From: Maribacter hydrothermalis
Lineage (GTDB): Bacteria > Bacteroidota > Bacteroidia > Flavobacteriales > Flavobacteriaceae
Assembly (NCBI RefSeq): GCF_001913155.1
Contig: NZ_CP018760.1
Location: 3,410,001 to 3,474,000 of the forward strand
Length of the DNA stretch: 64,000 bases
Direction of reading: 5' to 3'
In this document: positions 36,619 through 45,578 of the stretch, one piece after another
How the letters are laid out: every line of letters starts with the position of its first letter
Numbering within the stretch: position 1 is the first letter of the stretch
Made by a program: the position numbers and the translations under genes
The notes under the pieces: model-generated
What the model was told of the DNA's origin: nothing
Seen by the model: only the letters and a program-made list of their open reading frames with translations
The model's database searches: none

Positions 36619-37893
36619 TTAAAGCCTTGCTGTATAGCCAGATAGAAGTTTACCCTTTACGTCATAAACTAACGTGTTTTCGTGTTTATATATAGCAAGG
36701 TCCTCTTTTAAAAATTCATCGTGAGATACTGCTAATACAATTATATCGTATGTGCCTTTTGGTTTTTGCTGTGTGGTAACAAGCCCATATTCATGTAAAA
36801 CTTCCTCAGGATTTGCCCATGGGTCATAAATAGTAGTTTTAACACGGTATTCATTTAAGTTATTTACTAGATCAACGACTTTAGTGTTTCTAACGTCTGG
36901 ACAATCTTCTTTAAACGTTATTCCTAATATTAAAACTTTAGAATCTTTAACGGTTAAATCATGTTTAAGCATTAATTTAATAATTTGTAGGCTTAAATAT
37001 TCGCCCATACCATCATTAATTCTTCTACTAGCTAAAATTAAGTCGGGATTATAACCATGTTCTTGAGCTTTTTGAGCCAAATAATACGGGTCAACACCTA
37101 TACAGTGACCTCCAACTAAACCAGGTTTAAATGGTAGGAAATTCCATTTTGTGCCTGCCGCTTCTAATACATCATTAGTGTCTATGCCTAAAAGCGCAAA
37201 GATTTTAGCTAACTCGTTAACAAATGCAATATTTATATCTCTTTGTGTATTCTCAATAACTTTTGATGCTTCTGCAACCTTAATAGTTGGAGCCAAATGT
37301 GTACCAGCAGTAATAACTGATTTGTATAAATCATCAACTTTTACACCAATTTCTTCTGTTGATCCCGAGGTTACTTTGAGTATTTTCTCTACTGTATGTT
37401 TTTTATCTCCTGGATTAATACGTTCTGGAGAATAACCTGCAAAAAAGTCTTTATTGAATTTTAGGCCAGAACTTTTTTCAAGTTCTGGGATGCATATTTC
37501 TTCTGTTGCACCTGGGTATACTGTAGATTCATAAATTACTATGTCATTTTTTTTAAGGACTTTCCCAACTGCTTCACTTGCCTTGATTAAAGGAGTAAAA
37601 ATAGGTCTCTTAGTGTCATCTACAGGTGTCGGAACCGTAATTATATAATAGTTACAGTCCGCAAGATCTTCTAGAGTAGTGGTACAGGTTAAACCTTTGT
37701 CTTTTGAACCAAGACTAGAAACCAATACTTTTTCGAGGTCCATGTTGGTAAGTTCTAGTGTATTGTCTTTTCCGGAGTTTATTTCATCTACCCTTTTTTG
37801 ATTAATGTCAAATCCTACAACTTTATATTTAGTCGCAAAAAGTGCCGCTAAAGGCAAACCAACATATCCTAAACCAATTATTCCTATTTTCAT
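36619..37893 (-). CDS. TviB/WbpA-type UDP-N-acetyl-hexosamine 6-dehydrogenase
   Basis: The protein has 424 residues and belongs to the nucleotide-sugar dehydrogenase superfamily, in the TviB/WbpA branch rather than the Ugd branch. It has GIIGLGYVGLPLAALFATKY, YESTVYPGATEEICIPELE, GYSPERINPGDKKHT and VGGHCIGVDPYYL, with the catalytic Cys264. These enzymes convert UDP-GlcNAc to UDP-GlcNAcA; the related WecC uses UDP-ManNAc. The YESTVYPGATEE and GYSPERINPGD patterns favour the UDP-GlcNAc/UDP-GalNAc type. Its product would add an amino-uronic acid to the polysaccharide's sugar set. The exact substrate is not certain. Confidence 0.87.
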   Translation of the reverse strand: MKIGIIGLGYVGLPLAALFATKYKVVGFDINQKRVDEINSGKDNTLELTNMDLEKVLVSSLGSKDKGLTCTTTLEDLADCNYYIITVPTPVDDTKRPIFTPLIKASEAVGKVLKKNDIVIYESTVYPGATEEICIPELEKSSGLKFNKDFFAGYSPERINPGDKKHTVEKILKVTSGSTEEIGVKVDDLYKSVITAGTHLAPTIKVAEASKVIENTQRDINIAFVNELAKIFALLGIDTNDVLEAAGTKWNFLPFKPGLVGGHCIGVDPYYLAQKAQEHGYNPDLILASRRINDGMGEYLSLQIIKLMLKHDLTVKDSKVLILGITFKEDCPDVRNTKVVDLVNNLNEYRVKTTIYDPWANPEEVLHEYGLVTTQQKPKGTYDIIVLAVSHDEFLKEDLAIYKHENTLVYDVKGKLLSGYTARL

Positions 37894-38030
37894 TATTAAT
37901 ATTTAATATTTAAATTCTTGTTTTATAATCATGATAAATAATGCTTTATTCTATCACTTTTGAATTCTAAATCTTATTTTATAAGATACATAACTAACAA
38001 AAAGCTTTTTTATTTGTTGAACACGTTAAT

Positions 38031-39041
38031 TTATTTATGTTTTAAATACCAATCAACAAATTTTTTAATACCAAAATCTAGAGTAGTATTTGGTTTGTAA
38101 TCATAATTTTTTTCTAAATCTTTAATTTCAGCCCATGTTCTATAAACATCACCATCTTGCATAGGGAGCATATTAATTTTTGCCTTCTTTTTTAGATGTA
38201 TCTCTATGGTGTTTATAAATTCCATAAGCTTAACTGGACTTCCATTTCCAATATTGTAAATGGAATAATTTTTATTATTAGAATTTGAAATAAAACCTTT
38301 ATTTACAATTCGATCTATACCATTAACAATGTCATCAACATAGGTAAAATCACGTTCTAATTTCCCATTATTATAAACAGGTATTTTTTCTTCTAATAAA
38401 ATTGCTTTAACAAATTTATAATAGGCCATATCTGGTCTACCCCAAGGGCCGTAAACCGTAAAGAATCGTAAGCCGGTTGTTTTTAAATTATAAAGATGGC
38501 TGTAGGTATGTGCTAATAATTCGTTACTTTTTTTAGTAGCGGCATATAGGCTAATTGGCTCATTGACTGGATCTAAGGTGGAAAATGGAATTTTATCACT
38601 ATTGCCATAAACGCTAGAACTACTTGCGTAAATAAAATGTTTAATTGAATGTTCTTTACAATTCTTTAAAATATTGTAAAAACCATTAATATTAGAATCT
38701 ATATAGGCATCAGGATTAGAGATACTGTATCTAACTCCCGCTTGAGCTGCAAGGTGAACAACAATGTCAAATTTTTCTAATTTAAATAATGACGCTATAA
38801 ATTCTACATTGCATATGTCTTCTCTATAAAAATAAATATTGTCCTTTCCCTTTATTTTTTTTGGCTCATAATACCTAGAGTCAATTTCAATACCAAGTTC
38901 TTTTAGTCTTAATAGTTTTAAATTAACATCGTAATAATCGTTTAAATTATCAAGACCAATTAGTTCATGATTTTGTTTTGATAAAATCTTGATGAGATGA
39001 AATCCAATGAATCCTGCTGCGCCAGTAATTAATATTTTCAA
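38031..39041 (-). CDS. capI: UDP-glucuronate 4-epimerase-like SDR (CapI/LspL type)
   Basis: This 336-residue extended SDR has the GAAGFIG NAD motif (7-13), LAAQAGVRYSISNP, SSSSVYG and the YAATK catalytic motif (Tyr166, Lys170). The RFFTVYGPWGRPDMAYYKF signature is characteristic of UDP-glucuronate 4-epimerases, which interconvert UDP-GlcA and UDP-GalA. The gene follows the first AA5 gene by 51 bases and is near ugd, which makes its substrate. The gap between the AA5 stop and this start holds only a small CACG/CGTG hairpin, so co-transcription with the AA5 gene is possible. Confidence 0.88.
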   Translation of the reverse strand: MKILITGAAGFIGFHLIKILSKQNHELIGLDNLNDYYDVNLKLLRLKELGIEIDSRYYEPKKIKGKDNIYFYREDICNVEFIASLFKLEKFDIVVHLAAQAGVRYSISNPDAYIDSNINGFYNILKNCKEHSIKHFIYASSSSVYGNSDKIPFSTLDPVNEPISLYAATKKSNELLAHTYSHLYNLKTTGLRFFTVYGPWGRPDMAYYKFVKAILLEEKIPVYNNGKLERDFTYVDDIVNGIDRIVNKGFISNSNNKNYSIYNIGNGSPVKLMEFINTIEIHLKKKAKINMLPMQDGDVYRTWAEIKDLEKNYDYKPNTTLDFGIKKFVDWYLKHK

Positions 39042-39092
39042 TATTTTTTTTGTTAAAAATACGTGTTATTTTATTTGCACGAAAACGTGGGC

Positions 39093-42000
39093 TTATTCGA
39101 TTTTTACAACTTTTTTAATCGTAGAATCATCAATGGATGTGCTTGCCAATTCCATAAGATAAACACCGTTGCTAAGAATTGATAAGTCAATCTCCAGCAA
39201 CTCAGTATGATTAGAATCTATCATCTTTTGAAATACTAATTTACCATAAATGTCATAAAAACCAATATTTAAGCCTTCATTCATAAACTTAGAAAGGTCA
39301 ATTTTTAAGGTTTCATTTCGTACAGGATTAGGGTATATAATAATATCTTTTAGTTCTGAAGGGATGTTTAGTGGCTCATTTTCGTTTACTAAAATAGTAA
39401 TACTTTCTGTGTCGGCTAATCCGTTTGCATCTGTAACTGTAAGGGTAACTACATGGTTTAAAACATTATCAAAGGTATGTGTTGGGTTTGAAAGATCGGA
39501 AGTTGTTCCATCTGCAAAATCCCATAAATAGCTTACTATACCATTGTCATCTGTTGAATTACTTCCCGTAAAGTCTACCGTTAAAGGTGAATTACCCGAA
39601 ATTGGATTGGCAGAAATTATTGCCACTGGAGCTTCATTTGGTAAATCATTGACTGAAATTGTAATACTTGTCATATTAGATTCACCATTTGCATCCGTAA
39701 CTGTCAGCGTAACATTATAATCTAAAATGTTGTTAAAGGTATGTGTAGGATTTGCAAGGTCGGAAGTTGTTCCATCTGCAAAATCCCATAAATAGATTAC
39801 TATACCATTGTCATCTGTTGAATTACTTCCCGTAAAGTCTACCGTTAAAGGTGAATTACCCGAAATTGGATTGGCAGAAATTATTGCCACTGGAGCTTCA
39901 TTTGGTAAATCATTGACTGAAATTGTAATACTTATCATATTAGATTCACCATTTGCATCCGTAACTGTCAGCGTAACATTATAATCTAGAATGTTGTTAA
40001 AGGTATGTGTAGGATTTGCAATATCGGAAGTTGTTCCATCTGCAAAATCCCATAAATAGCTTACTATACCATTGTCATCTGTAGAATTACTTCCCGTAAA
40101 GTTTACTGTTAAAGGGGAATTTCCTGAAATTGGATTCGCAGAAATTGCTGCTACTGGAGCTTCATTAGGTAAATCGTTTACAGTGATTAAAGCAGTTTGG
40201 GTATTAGTTAAACCGTTTGCATCCGTAACTGTCAGTGTAACATTATACTCTAAAATGTCGTTAAAGGTATGCGTTGGATTTGCAAGTTCGGAGGTTGTTC
40301 CATCTGCAAAATCCCATAAATAGCTTACTACGCCATTGTCATCAGTTGAATTACTGCCGGTGAAGTTTACGGTTAAAGGAGCATTTCCTGAAGTTGGATT
40401 TGCAGCGATAACAGCGACTGGCGCTTCATTGGTAAAACCGTTTACAGAAATGGTTATGTTTTCTGTATCTGTAATTCCGTTTGTATCCGTGACAGTTAAA
40501 GTAACAACGTAATCGCCTACAGTAATAAAAGTGTGATTAGGGTCAGCATCTGTAGAAGTTGTTCCATCGGCGAAATCCCATAAAAAGGACACTATACCAA
40601 TATCATCGGTAGAGTTGCTGCCTGTGAATTCTACGAAAAGTGGAATACTACCTGAAACAGGAGTTGCCATAATAGTGGCCACAGGGGGTTGGTTTGTTAA
40701 TGAATTTACCGTAATAGAAATACTTTCCGTGTCTGTAACATTATTCGTATCGGTTACCGTTAAGGTAACATTATAAACACCTGGTGTAGTAAAGGTATGA
40801 GCAGGGTCGGCCAAGTTGGAAGTTGAACCATCCGCAAAGTCCCAGCTATACGATAATACGTCGTCATCAGTAGAATTACTGCCTGTAAATGCTACATTTA
40901 AAGGTGTTGTTCCTGAAGTTGGATTAGCTGATAGTACCGCAACCGGTAGTTGATTTGGTACATCGTTTACCGTAATGGTAATGCTTTCCGTGTCTGTTAC
41001 ATTATTTGTATCGGTTACCGTTAAGGTTACATTATAAACACCTGATGCAGTAAAGGTATGAGCAGGGTCGGCCAAGTTTGAAGTTGAACCATCCGCAAAG
41101 TCCCAGCTATACGTTAATACGTCGTCATCAGTAGAATTACTGCCTGTGAATGCTACATTTAAAGGTGTTGTTCCTGAAGTTGGATTAGCAGATAGTACCG
41201 CAACCGGTAGTTGATTTGGTACATCGTTTACCGTAATGGTAATGCTTTCCGTGTCTGTTACATTATTTGTATCGGTTACCGTTAAGGTTACATTATAAAC
41301 ACCTGATGCAGTAAAGGTATGAGCAGGGTCGGCCAAGTTTGAAGTTGAACCATCCGCAAAGTCCCAGCTATACGTTAATACGCCATCGTCAGTAGAGTTA
41401 CTACCTGTAAATGCCACATTTAAAGGTACTGTTCCTGAAGTTGGGTTTGCAGATACTATTGCAACCGGTAGTTGATTTGGTACATCGTTTACCGTAATGG
41501 TAATGCTTTCCGTGTCTGTTACATTATTTGTATCGGTTACCGTTAGGGTAACATTATAGACCCCTGAAGTAGTAAAGGTATGAGTTGGGTCGGCCAAGTT
41601 TGAAGTTGAACCATCCGCAAAGTCCCAGCTATACGTTAATACGCCATCATCAGTAGAGTTACTACCTGTAAATGCCACATTTAATGGTACTGTTCCAGAA
41701 GTTGGGTTTGCAGTTACTATTGCAACTGGTGATTGATTTCCAGAATCTAATACCGTAATTTCAATGGTTTTCTCGTCTCGCAAACCACCTGTATCATATA
41801 CTGATAGTTTTGCCAAATAGGTACCTGGATCAGTATAGGTATGCGAAGGATTCTTTAAAGATGAAGTTGTGCCATCTCCAAATTTCCAAACATATTGGCT
41901 AATTCCAACATCATCTGTGGAAGCATCCGCGTTAAAATTGACCAGTAAAGGTCCATTTCCATTTAAAGTACTGGCACTAAATTCGGCGGTAGGTGGGTAG

Positions 42001-45000
42001 TTGCCATTAGTGGCTGTTAGGTTAATAATTTTTAAATTATCAAAGTACGCCCTTCCTGGACTTGTTGACCCATAGTTACTGTACATCCAAACATCTAAGG
42101 TCTGTGTGTTTGCAGGCACAAAGAATGTTCCACTACGTGTTAACCAATTGGATGGGAAACTTGCGGAAACTAATGGGCCACTAATCGTTGGGTCATTGTT
42201 TCTATATATTTCTATTGCTGCGGAATTGGTACCCTTTCCATCAATCTCAACATATATTTCATCACCGACTTCAATCCCATAATCAGCAATTTTTATTGAA
42301 GAGGAGAAATGAGCAAATCGTTCACGGTTAGGCTGTACTGCATCAATGGAATCGTTTCGTACTTCCAATGCACATTCAGAGAAATTTGTTTCCGTTTTTG
42401 TTCCAATGGCCTCATCTAAAAGTCCGTTTAAAGAACCAGATGTAATAAATATTGTTGGATCTTCATTTGGAAGATAATCGGGACATTCATTACCTGTATT
42501 ATTGTTCACTAATGAAAAATAGATAGTTGTTGGACATCCGCTTGGTGTGGTAAAAACAAATTGTCCTTCATTGGAACTATCTACAAAGCCATTGTTTCTA
42601 TCTGGGTTGTTCCAGTTGGATAAATTAAAAGCTGGGGAAACATAGGTGTCTAATTTATACGCATTGTCGACAGTGAATTTGTCTGAATTGCTTACATTGC
42701 TATAGGTTGGCCCATCATATTGAGAAGTTGTTAAGAAATACTCACCAGTATATCCTTTTGGTCTTATAAATACTTCAGCTCCTAAAGGTGCTACTATAGT
42801 ATTACTTTCTATCCATTGGCCACTTAAACCTATTCTATATTCGGCAGTTAAATAATTTCCAGCACAATTGGTAATATCTGGATTATTCGTATTTAATCCT
42901 TCTTGATATAGTCCTTGAATTTCTGCTGGGCTAAGTACTTTATTATAAACCTTTAAAAGATCCATTTTACCACTGATTTCATCAGTTATTCCACTTTCAT
43001 TACCGTAAGACACGGCAGGAAGGGTTCTACTGCCATCTTCGTAAAATCCAGAAGCTGTAAAACGACTTAATTCAGTTGCATCGTTTAAAAATGTAATATC
43101 GCCGCTCATTGCTCTGCTACATACTTCTACACCATTGGCGTATAATTTAGCAACTGAGCCATCATAAGTAGCCGCAAGGTGTACCCAGGTATCTAACGGT
43201 GCATAACCTGCATAACAATCCAAAGGACTGTCCGCTCTAAAAGCCCATTTATATAACGTATTATGAAAACCAAAAAACATATTCGGATAGGCTTGGCTCA
43301 AAATGCCCACATTCGCTATTTTACCATTTAATTCGGTTATACCGCTACTACTATTTCTATAGACCCATGCAGAAACAGTAATGGAACCTGCGGTTGAAGC
43401 TAATTCGGTACTATAATCTATTTCCAACAATGAATTACTATTGAATTCCAAACCATCGAATTCTAGGGCATTGCCAACGATTCCATCAGACCAAGTATAT
43501 TGGTTAGCTGTTGCTGGGCTACCATTGTCATTTCTTTGAACAATAGTTCCATCGTTTCCATACTGCGAGCTGTCTGTCGCATTTATTCCACTAGTTTCAT
43601 CAAACTGCATATCCAAAACCAAATTGGAATTATTCGATAAAGGAATTTCCGAACCAATTTTAATTGTATGTGCTATTGAAGGTACACCGTTAGCATCTAA
43701 GGCAAATAACATATAATACCCAGGTGGTAATAATTCTCTTTCTGGAATTGCTACATTGTAACTACTTCCACTTGACGTAAAACTTACAGGTATTCTACGT
43801 TGTTCGTTATTAGTAGAATGTGTAGCTGCAGAGAAACGTATTAAACTAAATTCCTGAATTCCAGGAGTTGCGGTTAAAGTTATGTTTGATTCGTAATCTG
43901 TACTTTCTGGGCCACCAAAGATTTCTGGTCTTGTAGCGAGTGTGTTATTAGAATTAAAAAGGTATGGAGGACTATAAATTTCTGCATCCATATGATTTAC
44001 ACAACCTGGAGAGCTATCACAAAGGCCACCACCGCCAACAAATACTCGTCCATCAACCATTAAAATTGCAACACTATGATAAGTTCTAGGTGTGGCCATT
44101 TGTGCTACTGTTCGCCATTTGTTTCCAGTAGCATTTGGATTGAATATTTCAGCCCCAAGTACTGCTCCTACGTCCGTAAATACGGCCGCATCAGTAAGAC
44201 CTCCAGTAACCAATACTTCTCCGTTGGGTAAAACCGTACTATTGTGCATGGTTCTTTGGTTACTCATATTTCCTGTAAATGTAACTGTAGGTGTAGGTGT
44301 ATTGCCGGTGCCATTGATATCTATTACGAAAGAATTGTTTCTCGCCGGCAATTCAGGCATATAATCATCTCCATAAGTTGGTGCCCCTCCTGTTTTTAGA
44401 ATCTTTCCAATATCGAACATTACAGTATTTCCTTTCATGGAGTAGGCATCGGTTACCCCCGCGGATAAATCTTGTCGTATGCCTGCTTCAACTATTGCTC
44501 CACCTGGAGCATCTACATCGATCCAATGCATCATTTCACTTGGTCCTGCATGAAAAAGTTTTCCATTGGGTGCAGGCCATAACCACAAGTGATTGTCTAC
44601 TCTGTATTGCCCTTGGATATCTGAATTTAAATCGTTTGCAGTGTAAATATCTTCTCCTTGAATATTAGGTAATCGTAACCAACCCGTTAGCGATGAATAA
44701 ATTTCAGCATCTCTGTTCCCATAGTTTCCGCCGCTCCATGAGCCTCCTAAAGTAAATACAGAACCATCGGTTAAGGTAACATTACCTTGATAGCCCCTAG
44801 GTATGTTCATTTGGTCGGCAACCATCCATTTATTTGTTTTCCAGTCATATATACTGGTTCTTTCACTACTGGTACCGCCTGCTGACAGAATTCTACCATC
44901 AGCAAGATTATTAATGCCTGGACAGAACATATCATGATCTGTACTGCTTGTAAATGAACCTAAAGCTTCTCCTAGACCACCATTTCCGGCAGGGTCAAAA

Positions 45001-45221
45001 AGTTCAGTAAATGTAGTGCCATCACCCTCAACTATAAAAGTTCCTCTAAACTGGGATGACCAAGTAATTAAATTACCATCTGGTAGGTTAGCTACCGCCA
45101 CAGGAACTATGCCAAATGGTATAGGTGCACCCCATTCTCCTTGAGTACTTTCGTTTTGAGAAAAAAGTATTATAGGGAAAATTAATAGTAGAATATATAT
45201 CTGTTTAATTCTTTTTATCAT
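39093..45221 (-). CDS. galactose-oxidase-like (AA5) copper-radical oxidase with LamG, ten PKD domains and T9SS tail
   Basis: The protein has 2042 residues. A signal peptide ends near residue 21. A kelch propeller plus C-terminal galactose oxidase-type domain (about 28-522) keeps every key residue of fungal galactose oxidase: HDMFCPG (Cys100) and IPRGYQ (Tyr144) for the Cys-Tyr cofactor, GGSWSGG (Trp162) for the stacking Trp, RTYHS (Tyr381, His382) and ATHSTNNEQRRIP (His468) for copper. The Cys-Tyr and Tyr-Trp spacings, 44 and 18 residues, equal those in the fungal enzyme (C228, Y272, W290). A LamG-type domain follows (about 533-770), then a carbohydrate-binding-like module (about 910-1075), ten PKD repeats (about 1077-1955) and a type A T9SS sorting domain (IIYPNPVRN to VVKIE). 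The enzyme should oxidise primary alcohols of sugars, possibly galactose, outside the cell and release H2O2. It diverges from the wbpM-wza-wzc operon. Confidence 0.88.
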   Translation of the reverse strand: MIKRIKQIYILLLIFPIILFSQNESTQGEWGAPIPFGIVPVAVANLPDGNLITWSSQFRGTFIVEGDGTTFTELFDPAGNGGLGEALGSFTSSTDHDMFCPGINNLADGRILSAGGTSSERTSIYDWKTNKWMVADQMNIPRGYQGNVTLTDGSVFTLGGSWSGGNYGNRDAEIYSSLTGWLRLPNIQGEDIYTANDLNSDIQGQYRVDNHLWLWPAPNGKLFHAGPSEMMHWIDVDAPGGAIVEAGIRQDLSAGVTDAYSMKGNTVMFDIGKILKTGGAPTYGDDYMPELPARNNSFVIDINGTGNTPTPTVTFTGNMSNQRTMHNSTVLPNGEVLVTGGLTDAAVFTDVGAVLGAEIFNPNATGNKWRTVAQMATPRTYHSVAILMVDGRVFVGGGGLCDSSPGCVNHMDAEIYSPPYLFNSNNTLATRPEIFGGPESTDYESNITLTATPGIQEFSLIRFSAATHSTNNEQRRIPVSFTSSGSSYNVAIPERELLPPGYYMLFALDANGVPSIAHTIKIGSEIPLSNNSNLVLDMQFDETSGINATDSSQYGNDGTIVQRNDNGSPATANQYTWSDGIVGNALEFDGLEFNSNSLLEIDYSTELASTAGSITVSAWVYRNSSSGITELNGKIANVGILSQAYPNMFFGFHNTLYKWAFRADSPLDCYAGYAPLDTWVHLAATYDGSVAKLYANGVEVCSRAMSGDITFLNDATELSRFTASGFYEDGSRTLPAVSYGNESGITDEISGKMDLLKVYNKVLSPAEIQGLYQEGLNTNNPDITNCAGNYLTAEYRIGLSGQWIESNTIVAPLGAEVFIRPKGYTGEYFLTTSQYDGPTYSNVSNSDKFTVDNAYKLDTYVSPAFNLSNWNNPDRNNGFVDSSNEGQFVFTTPSGCPTTIYFSLVNNNTGNECPDYLPNEDPTIFITSGSLNGLLDEAIGTKTETNFSECALEVRNDSIDAVQPNRERFAHFSSSIKIADYGIEVGDEIYVEIDGKGTNSAAIEIYRNNDPTISGPLVSASFPSNWLTRSGTFFVPANTQTLDVWMYSNYGSTSPGRAYFDNLKIINLTATNGNYPPTAEFSASTLNGNGPLLVNFNADASTDDVGISQYVWKFGDGTTSSLKNPSHTYTDPGTYLAKLSVYDTGGLRDEKTIEITVLDSGNQSPVAIVTANPTSGTVPLNVAFTGSNSTDDGVLTYSWDFADGSTSNLADPTHTFTTSGVYNVTLTVTDTNNVTDTESITITVNDVPNQLPVAIVSANPTSGTVPLNVAFTGSNSTDDGVLTYSWDFADGSTSNLADPAHTFTASGVYNVTLTVTDTNNVTDTESITITVNDVPNQLPVAVLSANPTSGTTPLNVAFTGSNSTDDDVLTYSWDFADGSTSNLADPAHTFTASGVYNVTLTVTDTNNVTDTESITITVNDVPNQLPVAVLSANPTSGTTPLNVAFTGSNSTDDDVLSYSWDFADGSTSNLADPAHTFTTPGVYNVTLTVTDTNNVTDTESISITVNSLTNQPPVATIMATPVSGSIPLFVEFTGSNSTDDIGIVSFLWDFADGTTSTDADPNHTFITVGDYVVTLTVTDTNGITDTENITISVNGFTNEAPVAVIAANPTSGNAPLTVNFTGSNSTDDNGVVSYLWDFADGTTSELANPTHTFNDILEYNVTLTVTDANGLTNTQTALITVNDLPNEAPVAAISANPISGNSPLTVNFTGSNSTDDNGIVSYLWDFADGTTSDIANPTHTFNNILDYNVTLTVTDANGESNMISITISVNDLPNEAPVAIISANPISGNSPLTVDFTGSNSTDDNGIVIYLWDFADGTTSDLANPTHTFNNILDYNVTLTVTDANGESNMTSITISVNDLPNEAPVAIISANPISGNSPLTVDFTGSNSTDDNGIVSYLWDFADGTTSDLSNPTHTFDNVLNHVVTLTVTDANGLADTESITILVNENEPLNIPSELKDIIIYPNPVRNETLKIDLSKFMNEGLNIGFYDIYGKLVFQKMIDSNHTELLEIDLSILSNGVYLMELASTSIDDSTIKKVVKIE
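39353..41995 (-). repeat. tandem array of PKD-domain coding repeats
   Basis: Ten consecutive PKD domains of about 88 codons each are encoded here. The second to fifth share long near-identical DNA and the WDFADGSTSNLADP core. The last three share WDFADGTTSD and NNILDYNVTLTVTDANGES cores. Similarity is highest between neighbours, as expected from unequal crossing-over. Boundaries are estimated from the protein. Confidence 0.75.
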
Positions 45222-45375
45222 GATGTACTAACTCAAATTATAAAATGTCTCGTTCTGCAGTACAAAAATAATCAAAGACTTTTCAAGACATGTTTTTAAA
45301 ACGTTTAATAACCGTATATTATCGATGAAAGACGTGTAAGAAAAATAGTAACATGTGTATAATATAAGATAGAAA

Positions 45376-45399
45376 ATATAGTTTTAATGTAAACTATAT
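45376..45399. promoter_or_regulatory. 9-6-9 inverted repeat in the divergent intergenic region
   Basis: ATATAGTTT (45376-45384) and AAACTATAT (45391-45399) are perfect inverted arms around six bases. The element lies in the 357-base region between the first AA5 gene (minus) and the wbpM-like gene (plus). I see no gene in that region. Its geometry suits a dimeric regulator, but AT-rich palindromes arise by chance. Confidence 0.35.
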
Positions 45400-45492
45400 A
45401 TTTTAATAATATTTAATGATTGTTTTTTGAGTGTTTTGTAACTTTTTGTAAGAACCAATCGAAAGAAAAAGTACCGTTAAACGAATTTATAA

Positions 45493-45500
45493 TATCTTTG
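45493..45500 (+). promoter_or_regulatory. possible -7 promoter element before the wbpM-like gene
   Basis: TATCTTTG matches the Bacteroidota -7 consensus TAnnTTTG and lies 78 bases before the start codon. No clear TTG element is visible 17-23 bases upstream, so support is partial. Confidence 0.4.
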
Positions 45501-45578
45501 GCGAAATATAGGTGGAGTTTAAGTAAAGAGAAAGGTGTATTGGTATATTTGACTTCAGAAATTTAACCTATTATTGAT

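Noticed and set aside
37894..38030. Possible small RNA or gene between the TviB-like and CapI genes
   Set aside because: Only AT-rich sequence without a stable hairpin, promoter pair or open frame of note.
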